Source of the DNA: Marinirhabdus sp050859505
GTDB lineage: Bacteria; Bacteroidota; Bacteroidia; Flavobacteriales; Flavobacteriaceae
Length of the DNA: 64,000 nt
Direction of reading: 5' to 3'
Assembly: GCF_050859505.1 (NCBI RefSeq)
Contig: NZ_CP193934.1
Coordinates: 1,054,001 to 1,118,000, forward strand
Shown here: positions 51,128-60,311 of the stretch, piece after piece
Position numbering within the stretch: the first letter of the stretch is position 1
Layout of the letters: each line of letters opens with the position of its first letter
Notes under the pieces: model-generated
The model's input: only the letters and a program-made list of their open reading frames with translations
What the model was told of the DNA's origin: nothing
Databases searched by the model: none
Made by a program: the position numbers and the translations under genes

Positions 51128-51439
51128 TTAAAACCAAGGCTTTTTACCCACTTGATAGGTGTTGTAAAAATCCTCGTCGGTCTTGGTGATGTAAATAATT
51201 CCTTCAATTAGCCCAATGATAATAGGAATATACATGGTAAAAGCACCAATTATAATACACATAAGAGGAAAAGACACTAAAAGAATCCCTAATAATATGA
51301 GTCCTTCGCGTGTGTAGCCTAATACAAATTTATGGGCGCCAAAACCACCTAAAAAAATACCCAGCAACCCTGCGAGCATTTTTTTATTTTCTATGGGAGG
51401 TGTTGGGTTAAAGCTGTTTGTTGTCTCTTGATTTTCCAT
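51128..51439 (-). CDS. TM2 domain protein, copy 1
   Basis: A 103-residue membrane protein with the TM2 domain: two helices around the motif MLAGLLGIFLGGFGAHKFVLGYTREGL (residues about 20-46, quoted in part as GGFGAHKFVLGY), then a loop and a third hydrophobic segment ending in EGIIYI. A short Pro/Asn-rich N-terminus precedes it. The family's function is poorly known. A second copy lies 9 bp upstream in the same direction, and the last residues (YNTYQVGKKPWF) are nearly the same in both, so this is a tandem duplication. Confidence 0.9.
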   Translation of the reverse strand: MENQETTNSFNPTPPIENKKMLAGLLGIFLGGFGAHKFVLGYTREGLILLGILLVSFPLMCIIIGAFTMYIPIIIGLIEGIIYITKTDEDFYNTYQVGKKPWF

Positions 51440-51448
51440 AAGTAAAGA

Positions 51449-51811
51449 TTAAAACCAGCCTTTTTTACCTACTTGATAGGTTTGGTAGAATTCTTCATCG
51501 CTTTTGGTTAGGTAGATAATGCCTTCAATAAGACCAATAATGCTTCCAAACCCGCAAGTAACTACAGTAATTATAATTTGAATTATCCCTTCTTTTGTAT
51601 AACCAAGGACAAACTTGTGAATTCCTAAGGAACCAATCAGGATCCCGAGAATACCCGCCATCATTTTTTTGTTTTCTTGGCTATGAGTAACCTCATTCCA
51701 GCCTTCTTTAAAATCGTTTGCGGCTTTGTTAGCTTCGTTGCCTACGTTTTCTGCAGCATCTTCAAAGTTTTTTTTTGTGCTATCGTGGCCTTCTGTGTTG
51801 TTTTCAGACAT
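51449..51811 (-). CDS. TM2 domain protein, copy 2
   Basis: A 120-residue TM2 membrane protein. The membrane part is MMAGILGILIGSLGIHKFVL and on to a helix with IIQIIITVVTCGFGSIIGL, ending YQTYQVGKKGWF as in copy 1. In contrast to copy 1, the N-terminal 45 residues are soluble, acidic and helical (KKNFEDAAENVGNEANKAAN), reminiscent of CsbD or LEA-like stress proteins. It is the first gene of the tandem pair. Confidence 0.9.
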   Translation of the reverse strand: MSENNTEGHDSTKKNFEDAAENVGNEANKAANDFKEGWNEVTHSQENKKMMAGILGILIGSLGIHKFVLGYTKEGIIQIIITVVTCGFGSIIGLIEGIIYLTKSDEEFYQTYQVGKKGWF

Positions 51812-51897
51812 TTTAGTATGGATTTGGTTGAGCGTTAAATGTATAAATTATTTTTTAACGAGCACGCACTTTTTAGCTAATTTGCTCTAGCACACGT

Positions 51898-52626
51898 TTA
51901 TTGGGTGAGTAACGCTTTAATTTCACGAATCGTTTTTTCACTAGTAGTAGCCACAATTCCCTCCTCAAAGAAACTTGCACTGTGCATAGATACGTTGGGG
52001 ATTTTTGTAAGTGTTTGTACTTTATCGGTTGCTGAACAATGAATCATGTAAAACCCAGCTTGTTTAAATTGCAAACAGTTATTCACATTAATTCCGCCAC
52101 CAGGCATAACTTGAATGTGCCCATTTGCTTTGTTTTGTAATGCTTTAAGCAATAATATTCCTTCTAGTGCCGAAGATTTTTGACCAGAAGATAAAAGTCT
52201 GGGTATATCTAAAGCTATAAGTTGTTCTAATGCTTGTTCAGGGTTTTTAACCCAATCAAAAGCACGGTGAAAAGTAAACTCCATACTGCCCGAAGTCTCA
52301 TTCAATAGTTTTGTTACTTCAAGATCTATTTCAAGTTCACTAGTTAAAGCACCACTTACAATACCGTCGCATCCAAGTTCTTTACAGGTTTCTATGTCAC
52401 GAAGCATGATGTCTAGTTCCGCTTCGGTATAAGTAAAATTACCGCTTCTAGGGCGTATCAATACGTGAATAGGAATCGTTAATTCTACCAAGACTTTTTC
52501 CAGCAATCCAAAAGAAGGGGTAAGCCCTCCTACCGAAAGTTCGGTACAAAGTTCAATACGATCTGCTCCCGCTTCTTGGGCAGCGAAGGCACTTTCAAAA
52601 CTATTGGCGCAGATTTCTAGAAGCAT
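51898..52626 (-). CDS. cutC: Copper homeostasis protein CutC
   Basis: A 242-residue TIM-barrel protein of the CutC family. The start LLEICANSFESAFAAQEAGADRIELC is diagnostic (as in quoted part AGADRIELCTELSVGGLTPS), followed by HVLIRPRSGNF, the segment DGIVSGALTSE, FHRAFDW and VMPGGGINVNN. The family was named for copper tolerance in E. coli, but its biochemical role is still debated. The gene is in the same direction as, but not clearly in one operon with, the VOC genes to the left; a 169-bp gap with degenerate repeats lies between. Confidence 0.92.
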   Translation of the reverse strand: MLLEICANSFESAFAAQEAGADRIELCTELSVGGLTPSFGLLEKVLVELTIPIHVLIRPRSGNFTYTEAELDIMLRDIETCKELGCDGIVSGALTSELEIDLEVTKLLNETSGSMEFTFHRAFDWVKNPEQALEQLIALDIPRLLSSGQKSSALEGILLLKALQNKANGHIQVMPGGGINVNNCLQFKQAGFYMIHCSATDKVQTLTKIPNVSMHSASFFEEGIVATTSEKTIREIKALLTQ

Positions 52627-52692
52627 TCGATTTTAGATGTACGATTTCAGATTTTTTTGTTTGCTTTTCAAAGTGTCGAAATGACTGCGGGT

Positions 52693-52718
52693 GTCACCTC
52701 GACCTTAGGAGAGGTCAC
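52693..52718. repeat. Degenerate dispersed repeat
   Basis: GTCACCTCGACC and GGAGAGGTCAC form an imperfect palindrome, and the adjoining TGTCGAAATGACTGCGG recalls the GCGCAGTCGA-type units at 3823 and 38281. It is probably a decayed copy. Confidence 0.35.
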
Positions 52719-52795
52719 ATTTGAGTGAGTGGGATTGAGAATAAATTTCCGAGCTTAGCTTGATGTGTGATTTCTCCTTTCGTGGAAATGACTAT

Positions 52796-53182
52796 CTACT
52801 CAAAAGCACTGTCCACGGGTTCCCAAAGTTCAATTCTGTTCCCATCGTTGTCCATGATATACCCAAATTTTCCATATTCAAATTCTTGGATGTCTCCCAG
52901 TACTTCAACGCCTTCTTTTTTTAGCACTTTTAATAATGCTGCCAAATTTTCAACCCGATAGTTGAACATAAAATCTTTTTTACTTGGTTCAAAATACTTG
53001 GTGTCCTTTGGAAACGGACTCCATTGTGTGGAGCATTTGTTGCCATTTTCGTCTTTCCACCAAAACGTACAGCCCCAATCGTCTGTGTTAAACCCCAAAT
53101 GTTTTTTATACCAATCTTTGGTAGCTTTTGGGTCTTCGGTTTTAAAAAATAACCCGCCTATTCCTGTCACTCTGTTTTTCAT
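52796..53182 (-). CDS. VOC family protein (glyoxalase-like), copy 1
   Basis: A 128-residue vicinal-oxygen-chelate fold protein with two beta-alpha-beta-beta-beta units: GIGGLFFKTEDPKATKDWYK in the first and the segment FMFNYRVENLAALLKVLKKE in the second, closing with GYIMDNDGNRIELWEP. The terminal Glu in IELWEP is a usual metal ligand. The substrate is unknown. Another VOC gene lies 89 bp upstream in the same direction, with low similarity. Confidence 0.85.
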   Translation of the reverse strand: MKNRVTGIGGLFFKTEDPKATKDWYKKHLGFNTDDWGCTFWWKDENGNKCSTQWSPFPKDTKYFEPSKKDFMFNYRVENLAALLKVLKKEGVEVLGDIQEFEYGKFGYIMDNDGNRIELWEPVDSAFE

Positions 53183-53271
53183 CTGTATACTATATTTGAT
53201 AAATTGGAAGATGCAATGCCCAAATTACTCCTGTTTGTTTAATTTACAATTTGTTATTGGGCATTTCATAC

Positions 53272-53643
53272 TTATACGTGTTGGTCTATTAAAATTGTAT
53301 TGCCATCGGGGTCTACTACGACACAGCTAGCAGGGCCTTTTGTGGTCTCATTGGCTTCTGTGATCATGGTCATTCCTGCTGCTTTTAAATGTTTCTGAAT
53401 TTCTCTTACATCATCAAAACCTTCCACTTTATGTGCATTTTGATCCCAACCTGGATTAAAGGTAATGATGTTTTTATCGAACATTCCTTCAAAAAGACCA
53501 ACCAGGGAGTCTTCGTTTTTCATAATGAGGTATTTCTTTTCTAAATCGCCAGCAAACTCTGTAAACCCTAGGGATTCATAAAATACTTTCGATTTTTTAA
53601 TGTCTTTTACAGTAAGGCTTATGGAAAAGGCTCCTAATTTCAT
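53272..53643 (-). CDS. VOC family protein (glyoxalase-like), copy 2
   Basis: A 123-residue VOC protein. The start GAFSISLTVKDIKKSKVFYE and the close GPASCVVVDPDGNTILIDQHV match the family. This subgroup usually has one long and one short half. The normal Glu of the last motif is replaced by Asp/Gln (ILIDQ), which also occurs in relatives. It is a probable dioxygenase or isomerase-like protein with unknown substrate. Confidence 0.85.
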   Translation of the reverse strand: MKLGAFSISLTVKDIKKSKVFYESLGFTEFAGDLEKKYLIMKNEDSLVGLFEGMFDKNIITFNPGWDQNAHKVEGFDDVREIQKHLKAAGMTMITEANETTKGPASCVVVDPDGNTILIDQHV

Positions 53644-53660
53644 AGGTATTGGTTTAGTAG

Positions 53661-54119
53661 TTATTTTTTCTTGATAGCGGCTTCATATATATTAATCCAT
53701 TCCTGCGGGGTCATTTTACGGGCTAATTCTTCTATTAAACTATATGGGATATCCTCCATTTTCTTAAACCGAATACAGCTTTTTCCCATATCCAGTTTGT
53801 ATTTACAATGCTTAGGATATTCTGTTACAAACCAATCTAGCAGTTCTTTCTTAGCATACAGACCACTATGATATACTGCTACAAAATTCTTCTGTGATGC
53901 AATGTTTACGAACGGTAACGGATCTTTAGTATTACAATGATAGCCTTCTGGATATATGGAATGTGGCACATAAAAACCAATCATTTTATAGAGAATTCCT
54001 TCCTCGAACCCTTTTGGGAGGTGTTCCTGAAAGACGTTACAAAGCCTTTTAACTGGTGCTTGCCTATCTTCTGGTAGTTGAGAGATATAGTGGGCTATGT
54101 TATTGGCTTCGTATTGCAT
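53661..54119 (-). CDS. DUF1801 domain protein
   Basis: A 152-residue protein of the DUF1801 (YdhG-like) family. Elements visible are RLCNVFQEHLPKGFEEGILY, the FVNIASQKNFVAVYHSGLY stretch, CKYKLDMGKSCIRFKKMEDI and the C-terminal helix LARKMTPQEWINIYE. No function is established for the family. It lies between a VOC gene (17 bp on) and the dehydrogenase gene (10 bp upstream), so these genes are probably one transcript. Confidence 0.85.
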   Translation of the reverse strand: MQYEANNIAHYISQLPEDRQAPVKRLCNVFQEHLPKGFEEGILYKMIGFYVPHSIYPEGYHCNTKDPLPFVNIASQKNFVAVYHSGLYAKKELLDWFVTEYPKHCKYKLDMGKSCIRFKKMEDIPYSLIEELARKMTPQEWINIYEAAIKKK

Positions 54120-54129
54120 TTTTTAAAAT

Positions 54130-55071
54130 TTACGAATTAGGGAAATGTTCTGTTATTTTTTCGGCTATAGTTTGGGCTAGTTTTATGTTACTTTCTACCG
54201 TCCAGCCAGCTATGTGTGGCGTGAGAATTACATTAGGCATGGCAATGAGTTTTTTAAATTCTGAAGGCATGTCATCGGAAAAAAGCGACTCGAACGATAG
54301 CTTTTCGTATTCCAACACATCGAGTCCTGCTCCTAAGATTTTACCGCTTTCAATAGCCGAAACGACAGCTGCAGTAACAACGTTTTTCCCTCTTGCCGTA
54401 TTGAGCAACCAAAATGGTTTTTGAAACGCTTCAATAAATTCTGAGTTTACCATGCTATCGGTCAAGGGCGTCCAGGGCGTGTGCAGGCTCACCACATCTG
54501 CCATTTCTTGTAAGGTTTTTAGTGCTACTTGCGTTGCATTACGATCCCCAACTTCTTCTTTTATATCGTAACAAAGCACGGTACAATCAAATCCTTTTAA
54601 TTTTTTTGCAAAGGCTTTGCCCATATTTCCATACCCTATGAGGCCTACCGTTTTTCCGTCTAATTCAATTCCACGATGTGCTTCACGTTGCCAATGACCC
54701 GTTTTTACACTTTGGTCTGCAGTATTCAGTTTGTTAAGAAGTGCCAGAAGTAATCCCAAGGTATGCTCGCCAACTGCATTTCTATTTCCTTCGGGCGCGG
54801 CGAATAATTTCACACCTTTGTTTTCGGCATACGGGATGTCAATACTTTCGAGACCAGCACCAACTCGGGCAATAAATTTTAGTTTTGTGGCGGCATCTAA
54901 AAAGGTCTTGTCAATTTTAAAACGGCTTCGGATTACAATGCCCTCGTATTTTGAAATGATTTTTTCAATTTCCTGTTTGGAAGCCGTGTAGTTTTCATAA
55001 TTAGAAAACCCTGCTTGTTCCAATTGGTCAAGGAGTAACGGGTGGTTTTGATCTAGGTGCAAAATTTTCAT
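54130..55071 (-). CDS. D-isomer specific 2-hydroxyacid dehydrogenase
   Basis: A 313-residue NAD-dependent dehydrogenase of the D-3-phosphoglycerate dehydrogenase/D-lactate dehydrogenase family. The nucleotide-binding glycine motif is VGLIGYGNMGKAFAKKL near residue 143, the substrate Arg is in LNTARGKNVV, and the catalytic His is in LTPHIAGWTVES near 290. It lacks an ACT domain. It could be the serine-pathway enzyme or a related 2-hydroxyacid dehydrogenase; the sequence alone does not decide. Confidence 0.9.
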   Translation of the reverse strand: MKILHLDQNHPLLLDQLEQAGFSNYENYTASKQEIEKIISKYEGIVIRSRFKIDKTFLDAATKLKFIARVGAGLESIDIPYAENKGVKLFAAPEGNRNAVGEHTLGLLLALLNKLNTADQSVKTGHWQREAHRGIELDGKTVGLIGYGNMGKAFAKKLKGFDCTVLCYDIKEEVGDRNATQVALKTLQEMADVVSLHTPWTPLTDSMVNSEFIEAFQKPFWLLNTARGKNVVTAAVVSAIESGKILGAGLDVLEYEKLSFESLFSDDMPSEFKKLIAMPNVILTPHIAGWTVESNIKLAQTIAEKITEHFPNS

Positions 55072-55154
55072 ATCTTAAAAGTAGAAAAACGAAAATTGAA
55101 AAACGAAAAAACTTGAAGTTTTTATAAGTTTGGACAACTCATTACAACTGCCAG

Positions 55155-55520
55155 CTAGATTTTGGGATAGGAGGTTTGTGTTTTTTCGTGCTTAATTTCG
55201 CCCGTATGCTTAGTAGATAACTTTTCGAAGAGTAAGACGTGTACTTCCTCATCTCCTTGTGATTTTGGACAATGCTCTACGCCTTTTGGGACCACGATGA
55301 TTTCACCTTCTTTTAGTATTTCAATGGTATCTCTAAAATGCATTTCCAAGGTTCCTTTCTGAACAAAAAACAATTCGTCTTCATCCTCGTGTTTGTGCCA
55401 AACAAATTCGCCTTGTATCTTGGCTAGGATCACTTGCATGTCATCTACTACAGCAATTTGGTGAGGATGCCATTGCTTGCTAAATTTGCTGAACTTTTCT
55501 TGGATGTTTATTGGTTTCAT
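55155..55520 (-). CDS. Cupin domain protein
   Basis: A 121-residue single-domain cupin. The first motif is VWHKHEDEDELFFVQKGTLE with His, His, Glu metal ligands; the second is VVPKGVEHCPKSQGDEEVH with the last His. Such small cupins can be mannose-6-phosphate isomerase-like, dioxygenases or binding proteins; none is indicated. It stands between the dehydrogenase and the thioesterase in the same direction. Confidence 0.87.
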   Translation of the reverse strand: MKPINIQEKFSKFSKQWHPHQIAVVDDMQVILAKIQGEFVWHKHEDEDELFFVQKGTLEMHFRDTIEILKEGEIIVVPKGVEHCPKSQGDEEVHVLLFEKLSTKHTGEIKHEKTQTSYPKI

Positions 55521-55556
55521 AGGATAAAATTAAAGGCGAAATAGAAATGGAATTGT

Positions 55557-55946
55557 TTACAGAAACAAAGCACGAATTTCTTCGGTAATTCTGGCAGGGC
55601 GTTGACTTTCTAGCTCTACATAACACCACACTGTTTTGGCGTTTACCAGTACTTTGTTGTCACTAATTCTAGTAATTTTATAGCTACGTTCGCTTTTTAC
55701 ACCTTCGGCTAAGGTAACCCAGGTTTCCACGCGTAGTTCTTCTCCTTCAAAAGAAGGGTTTTTATAAGAAATGGTATGCTCCAATACCACCCAAAAATGA
55801 CTTTCTTGAAACTGTTTTGGCGCTGTGGAAAGCCAGTGCTTTTCAGCTACATCAATACACCATTTTAAATAGGTAATGTTATTTACGTGGGAGTTTTCAT
55901 CTATAGCAGAAGCTGGAACCGTTATGTTTTCTGAGAATATTTTCAA
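55557..55946 (-). CDS. Acyl-CoA thioesterase (hotdog fold)
   Basis: A 129-residue 4HBT-family thioesterase. The signature region is VPASAIDENSHVNNITYLKW near residue 10, where the catalytic Asp is Asp/Asn-like, followed by VVLEHTISYKNPSFEGEELR and a strand with ARITEEIRALF. It would hydrolyse acyl-CoA or acyl-ACP; the chain length is unknown. The start overlaps the end of mgtE by 4 bp, so the two genes are coupled. Confidence 0.88.
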   Translation of the reverse strand: MKIFSENITVPASAIDENSHVNNITYLKWCIDVAEKHWLSTAPKQFQESHFWVVLEHTISYKNPSFEGEELRVETWVTLAEGVKSERSYKITRISDNKVLVNAKTVWCYVELESQRPARITEEIRALFL

Positions 55947-57292
55947 AATCCGAGAATCACTTTAGCAATATAGAAGAATAAGAAAATTCCGAAGATATCA
56001 TTACTGGTAGTAATAAAAGGCCCCGTTGCAATTGCGGGATCGATACCTCGCTTGTCTAAAATAATTGGGACAAACGTGCCTACCAAAGCAGCAACGATTA
56101 TAACCGAAAGCATGGAAACGGCAATCGTGATGCCAACCAGTTGATCCAGTCCAGCCACATAGCCATAAACAATTACTAAAAATCCCAATGCCGTACCATT
56201 GATAAGTGCTAGCCCAACTTCTTTCACCAATCTGTTAAATAAACTTCCCTTCACATTATCGTTTGCAAGACCTTGTACTATAATTGCACTGGATTGTACT
56301 CCTACATTTCCTGCCATAGCAGCGATGAGCGGTGTAAAGAAAAATAAAATGGGAAATGAGTTGAGTGCTTCTTCGAAACCCTGCATAATATAAACACTAC
56401 CCAGGCCTCCAAAAAGGCCTAATACCAACCAAGGCAGGCGTGCGCGGGTTAATTGCCAAATACTATCATCTGCCTCCACATCTTGTGAGATACCAGCGGC
56501 CATTTGGTAATCTTTTTCGGCTTCGTCTTTAATGAAATCTACAATATCGTCAATGGTAATTCTACCTACCAAAACCCCTTCTTCATCGACCACAGGAATA
56601 GCTTCCAGATCATATTTTTGCATGATTCTGGCTACCTCTTCATTCTCGGTGTGGACGGTTACATAGTCTACTTTTGGAATAAATACTTCTGAAATTTTAG
56701 TTTTTTCGGTTGCTGTTAAGAGATCTTTAAGCGAGAGTCTTCCTGTTAATTTCCCTTCTTTGTTGGTAACATAAATAGAATGTACCCGGGTTACGTTTTC
56801 GGCTTGGCGACGCATTTCCCGCACACAACCGGCTACTGTCCAGGTTTCTTTTACCTGCACCAATTCCTTTGCCATTAAAGCACCAGCAGTATCCTCGTCA
56901 TACCGAAGCAAGTCCACAATATCTGCAGCAAGCTCCTGGTTTTCAATTTGCTTAATTACTTCTTTCTGAACTTGCTCGTCTAATTCTGCCACCACATCGG
57001 CTGCATCATCAGAATCCATTTCTGCTAATTCTCCTGCAATTTCGGTGGGAGAAAGGCGATCCAGAATTTTTTCCCGAACGTCATCGTCCAGTTCCATGAG
57101 CGCTTCCGAAGTAAGATCGCTCTCCAGTAATTTTATAAGATAGGTTGCTTCATCGCTGTTTAATTCTTCTAAAATTTCAGCAATATCGGCATAGTGAAGT
57201 TCTTGCAGGAGTTCGCGTAGCTTGTTACCGTCTTTAACGTTAATAAGCTGCTCAACTATCTGTAAAAAATCAGTCGTTAGTTGAAACTGCAT
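55943..57292 (-). CDS. mgtE: Magnesium transporter MgtE
   Basis: A dimeric Mg2+ channel. The 449-residue protein has the N-terminal Mg-sensing superhelical domain (LRELLQELHYADIAEILEEL near residue 24 and acidic DSDDAADVVAELDEQ), two CBS domains (about 130-255) and five membrane helices from about residue 285, with the pore motif PLIAAMAGNVGVQSSAIIVQ and a later SNDIFG. It overlaps the end of rsmA by 23 bp and the following thioesterase start by 4 bp, giving a tight rsmA-mgtE-thioesterase operon. Confidence 0.95.
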   Translation of the reverse strand: MQFQLTTDFLQIVEQLINVKDGNKLRELLQELHYADIAEILEELNSDEATYLIKLLESDLTSEALMELDDDVREKILDRLSPTEIAGELAEMDSDDAADVVAELDEQVQKEVIKQIENQELAADIVDLLRYDEDTAGALMAKELVQVKETWTVAGCVREMRRQAENVTRVHSIYVTNKEGKLTGRLSLKDLLTATEKTKISEVFIPKVDYVTVHTENEEVARIMQKYDLEAIPVVDEEGVLVGRITIDDIVDFIKDEAEKDYQMAAGISQDVEADDSIWQLTRARLPWLVLGLFGGLGSVYIMQGFEEALNSFPILFFFTPLIAAMAGNVGVQSSAIIVQGLANDNVKGSLFNRLVKEVGLALINGTALGFLVIVYGYVAGLDQLVGITIAVSMLSVIIVAALVGTFVPIILDKRGIDPAIATGPFITTSNDIFGIFLFFYIAKVILGF

Positions 57293-58058
57293 CGTTGGCT
57301 ATCTTTTGGGTGAGCGAAATAAATTGAGCAACACTAAGCTGTTCTGGTCGTTGCCCAAAGATACTATCTTCTTTCAGTTTATCGGAAAGATTAAAAGATT
57401 TTAAACTATTACGAAGCGTTTTCCTGCGTTGCTGAAATCCTGTTTTTACCACTTTAAAAAGCAACTTTTCGTCACAAGCAAGATCGTAATTTTCTTTTCT
57501 GGTTAGCCGAAGCACACCACTATCTACTTTAGGTGGCGGATTAAAAACTTCTGGTTTTACGGTAAAAAGATATTCGGCATCAAAAAAAGCCTGGGTCAAT
57601 ACTGAGAGAATTCCATAGGTTTTGTTTCCTTCCTTGGCGCAAATACGCTGGGCAACTTCTTTTTGAAACATTCCTGAAAATTCGGGCACTTGGTCCCGGT
57701 TCTCTATAGCTTTAAATACAATTTGTGTAGAAATGTTGTAAGGAAAATTTCCTATGATGGCATACTGCTCATCGCCAAAAATTTCGGTGCAATCGCTTTT
57801 TAAAAAATCGGCTTCTAAAATTTGAAGGTTCTCATTGGGATAGGTGTCAATAAGATAGGTAATAGATTCGCTGTCCAAATCCATGGCGACTACTTCAATA
57901 GGTTTTTCGATTAAGTATTTGGTAAGCACACCCATTCCTGGACCAATCTCCAGCACATTTTTATACCCTTGAAAGGATAGCGTGTTCGCAATTTGTTCCG
58001 CTATAGTTTCGTCTTCGAGAAAGTGTTGTCCTAAGTATTTTTTGGGTCTAATTGACAT
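57270..58058 (-). CDS. rsmA: 16S rRNA (adenine1518/1519-N6)-dimethyltransferase
   Basis: RsmA (KsgA) dimethylates two adenines in the 3' hairpin of 16S rRNA late in 30S assembly. In the 262-residue protein the N-terminal KKYLGQHFLEDETIAEQI is typical, motif I is VLEIGPGMGVLTKYLIE near residue 37, motif IV is IGNFPYNISTQIVF near 102, and the C-terminal domain has GFQQRRKTLRNSLK near 212. The start overlaps by one base the stop of the DUF4286 gene. Confidence 0.96.
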   Translation of the reverse strand: MSIRPKKYLGQHFLEDETIAEQIANTLSFQGYKNVLEIGPGMGVLTKYLIEKPIEVVAMDLDSESITYLIDTYPNENLQILEADFLKSDCTEIFGDEQYAIIGNFPYNISTQIVFKAIENRDQVPEFSGMFQKEVAQRICAKEGNKTYGILSVLTQAFFDAEYLFTVKPEVFNPPPKVDSGVLRLTRKENYDLACDEKLLFKVVKTGFQQRRKTLRNSLKSFNLSDKLKEDSIFGQRPEQLSVAQFISLTQKIANDAVSTND

Positions 58059-58384
58059 TATGATTCAAATTTTACAGCATATTCATCAATCACTTCCAGC
58101 TCGGTACGGAAGGCGAGCACCTTATCGGCAAACAGCTTTAAACTGTCTGCTCTTAATCGTTCCGCATCATTTTTATAATAATTTTCCAAAGCTTCCCGTG
58201 ATTTTGCTCTGTATTGAATAGAATAGGTAGTGCCACCCATATCTTCTTCTACCAAAACTTTAGTGAGTTTGGCTTCGTTAAAATGGCCTGTTGCTAGCAC
58301 CTGTGGGATGTGTTCTTTAATCCAAGCCAACCATTTGTCGTGTATGCTTGCATCAATATTTGCGGTTACGTTGTATATAATCAT
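58058..58384 (-). CDS. DUF4286 family protein
   Basis: A 108-residue protein of the DUF4286 family, common in Bacteroidetes upstream of rsmA. It begins MIIYNVTANIDASIHDKWLAWI (quoted in part as SIHDKWLAWI), with MGGTTYSIQYRAKSREALEN and a final helix-strand pair, which suggests a ferredoxin-like dimeric barrel. The function is unknown. Its stop codon overlaps the rsmA start by one base. Confidence 0.85.
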   Translation of the reverse strand: MIIYNVTANIDASIHDKWLAWIKEHIPQVLATGHFNEAKLTKVLVEEDMGGTTYSIQYRAKSREALENYYKNDAERLRADSLKLFADKVLAFRTELEVIDEYAVKFES

Positions 58385-58436
58385 AAGCGTTATGTGAAAA
58401 TTTAATTTTCAAGTATGATGTTTTCTGGGATTAAAA

Positions 58437-60218
58437 TCACTCTATAGCATCCCCGCGAAGCATCCTGAAACGTTTTCGGGCTTCTATAAAGTAAATACTA
58501 TCGGCAAAATTATAGATAATTTGTTCGTAGTACTCTTTGGCCTTTTCAGGGAATGCAAGTTTATTTTCGTACAATTTGGCGAGATGATAATACGCATCAT
58601 CTGCCAGGATATCTTCTTTGTAAAATTCTATTAATTTCAGGTAATTGGCTTCGGCCTTATCGTAAGCGCCTATTTTTTCATAGATCTTACCTTGTTTTAG
58701 CAGCACTTCATCTTCAATTTTTTCGCCCTTGTGGTTTTCTAATATTTCAGACAACGTAACAATAGCTTGTTGGTTTTTATTCTGAAGTGCTAGTAATTCG
58801 GCTTTTGCAAATTTCTTTAAAGCTGTTTGTGTGGAGTCTTCCATAGAGTTGTCACGAATCATCAAACTTAGCTGCATGGCATCATTTGCAATAAGTTGTG
58901 AAGCCGATTTCTTTAAAACGTCCAATTGAACTTGCGACCATTCAAAATCTCCTTTATAATAACTCGTTTGTGCTACTTTAAAACGTGCTTCTTGCGCCAA
59001 AACATCGTTTTTTACTTTTTTCTGAATTTGAGAATAATAAATCAGGGCCTGATTAAATTGCTCACTAAACACCAAAATATCTGCCAATTCCATTTTTACT
59101 CGTGCTTCTTGGTAACTCGTCATGTTTGATTTGGACAATGTCTTCAAATTTGAAATGGCCTCATCATTCTTGCTCATATTAAAAGCTAAAAAATGATTGT
59201 AATCTATTTGAAGCATATAGCTTTGCGTGTCCCTTCCGTAAGTGTCTAGCAAGGTTTCAAATTCCTGTGCGACTGCGGGATATTCTTTTTCGGTTGCCGT
59301 TTTCAACTTAATTTTCATTAGGTATTGATAGTTGCGCAACTTCTCTTCTGGCGTGGCACTATTTTCTATGGCATAGTTGAAGGCATTTTCGGCATTTTCG
59401 TAATCGGTATCGTTTAAGGCGATAAAACCAAGATCTACGATACCAGACAAGTCATCGCCTTTTCGCTTATAGATTGCCTTTTCCTGAATAAAAGCTTTTT
59501 TGTATTCCTTTTGCTGAATAAAAAGCCAGCTCAACAATTCATTATAGAGTACATCAGGATTTTCCTGAAGGCGTTTCAGTAAGGTTTTCCGAAGGACAGC
59601 ATTTGCTTCGTTATTGGAATCTTCGGTAACATATGTGCTAAAATTACGCTGTGCGATACTTCTATAGGATGGGTTGGTTTGTATGAGATTTAAATAGGTT
59701 TCAAACATTTTTTCCAGCGCTCCCTGTTCCCCATAAATACGGGCTAATTGCGGATTGAAATTGAGGTTGGAATCCATTCCCATAGCAATTTCGTAGGTGG
59801 TTGCGGCTTCTTCTAGCAGGCTGTATCCTTCAAAAGATCTCCCTATGTAGTAAGCATAATTTGGATTTTCGTTTAAAAACTGAATAGCGTCGGAATTGGC
59901 ACGCGTAGCAAGTGAATCCTTATTTTGCAACGCATAATTGTGTCCTAGATCTACATATAATTGTGGGAGTCTTCGTCTTGGATCTAGTTGTTGTCTCAAG
60001 AGCTGTTCGGCCTCATCAAACTGTTCTAGTTGTTGGTGTATCTCTACTGTAGACAAAATATAATCTAACCTATTTGGATTCGCCTTTACCAGTTTTTGAT
60101 AGATCGAAAGCGCTTTTTCGTATTCACCCTGTTCAAAGTAATTTTTGGCCAAGGCCTCACTCTGAGCAAAGCTGTTTACTGAAAAACAAAGGAGTACGAT
60201 GAATAGTAAAATACGCAT
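58437..60218 (-). CDS. Tetratricopeptide repeat protein, secreted
   Basis: A 593-residue protein with a signal peptide (MRILLFIVLLCFSVNSFAQS) followed by helical TPR-type repeats over almost all of the chain. Examples are YFEQGEYEKALSIYQKLVKA near residue 27, YENAENAFNYAIENS near 275, GDFEWSQVQLDVLK and the last GAYDKAEANYLKLIEFYKED near 520. Such periplasmic TPR proteins usually scaffold envelope complexes; the partner is unknown. The next gene downstream is DUF4286 and the next upstream is marC. Confidence 0.9.
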   Translation of the reverse strand: MRILLFIVLLCFSVNSFAQSEALAKNYFEQGEYEKALSIYQKLVKANPNRLDYILSTVEIHQQLEQFDEAEQLLRQQLDPRRRLPQLYVDLGHNYALQNKDSLATRANSDAIQFLNENPNYAYYIGRSFEGYSLLEEAATTYEIAMGMDSNLNFNPQLARIYGEQGALEKMFETYLNLIQTNPSYRSIAQRNFSTYVTEDSNNEANAVLRKTLLKRLQENPDVLYNELLSWLFIQQKEYKKAFIQEKAIYKRKGDDLSGIVDLGFIALNDTDYENAENAFNYAIENSATPEEKLRNYQYLMKIKLKTATEKEYPAVAQEFETLLDTYGRDTQSYMLQIDYNHFLAFNMSKNDEAISNLKTLSKSNMTSYQEARVKMELADILVFSEQFNQALIYYSQIQKKVKNDVLAQEARFKVAQTSYYKGDFEWSQVQLDVLKKSASQLIANDAMQLSLMIRDNSMEDSTQTALKKFAKAELLALQNKNQQAIVTLSEILENHKGEKIEDEVLLKQGKIYEKIGAYDKAEANYLKLIEFYKEDILADDAYYHLAKLYENKLAFPEKAKEYYEQIIYNFADSIYFIEARKRFRMLRGDAIE

Positions 60219-60311
60219 AGGGTAAAGATACAGTTTCTGAAATACGATTTACGAATTACAAATGATTGATTTGAGAAGGTACAATTATTACGCCAAACAG
60301 CGTGTAATCTA

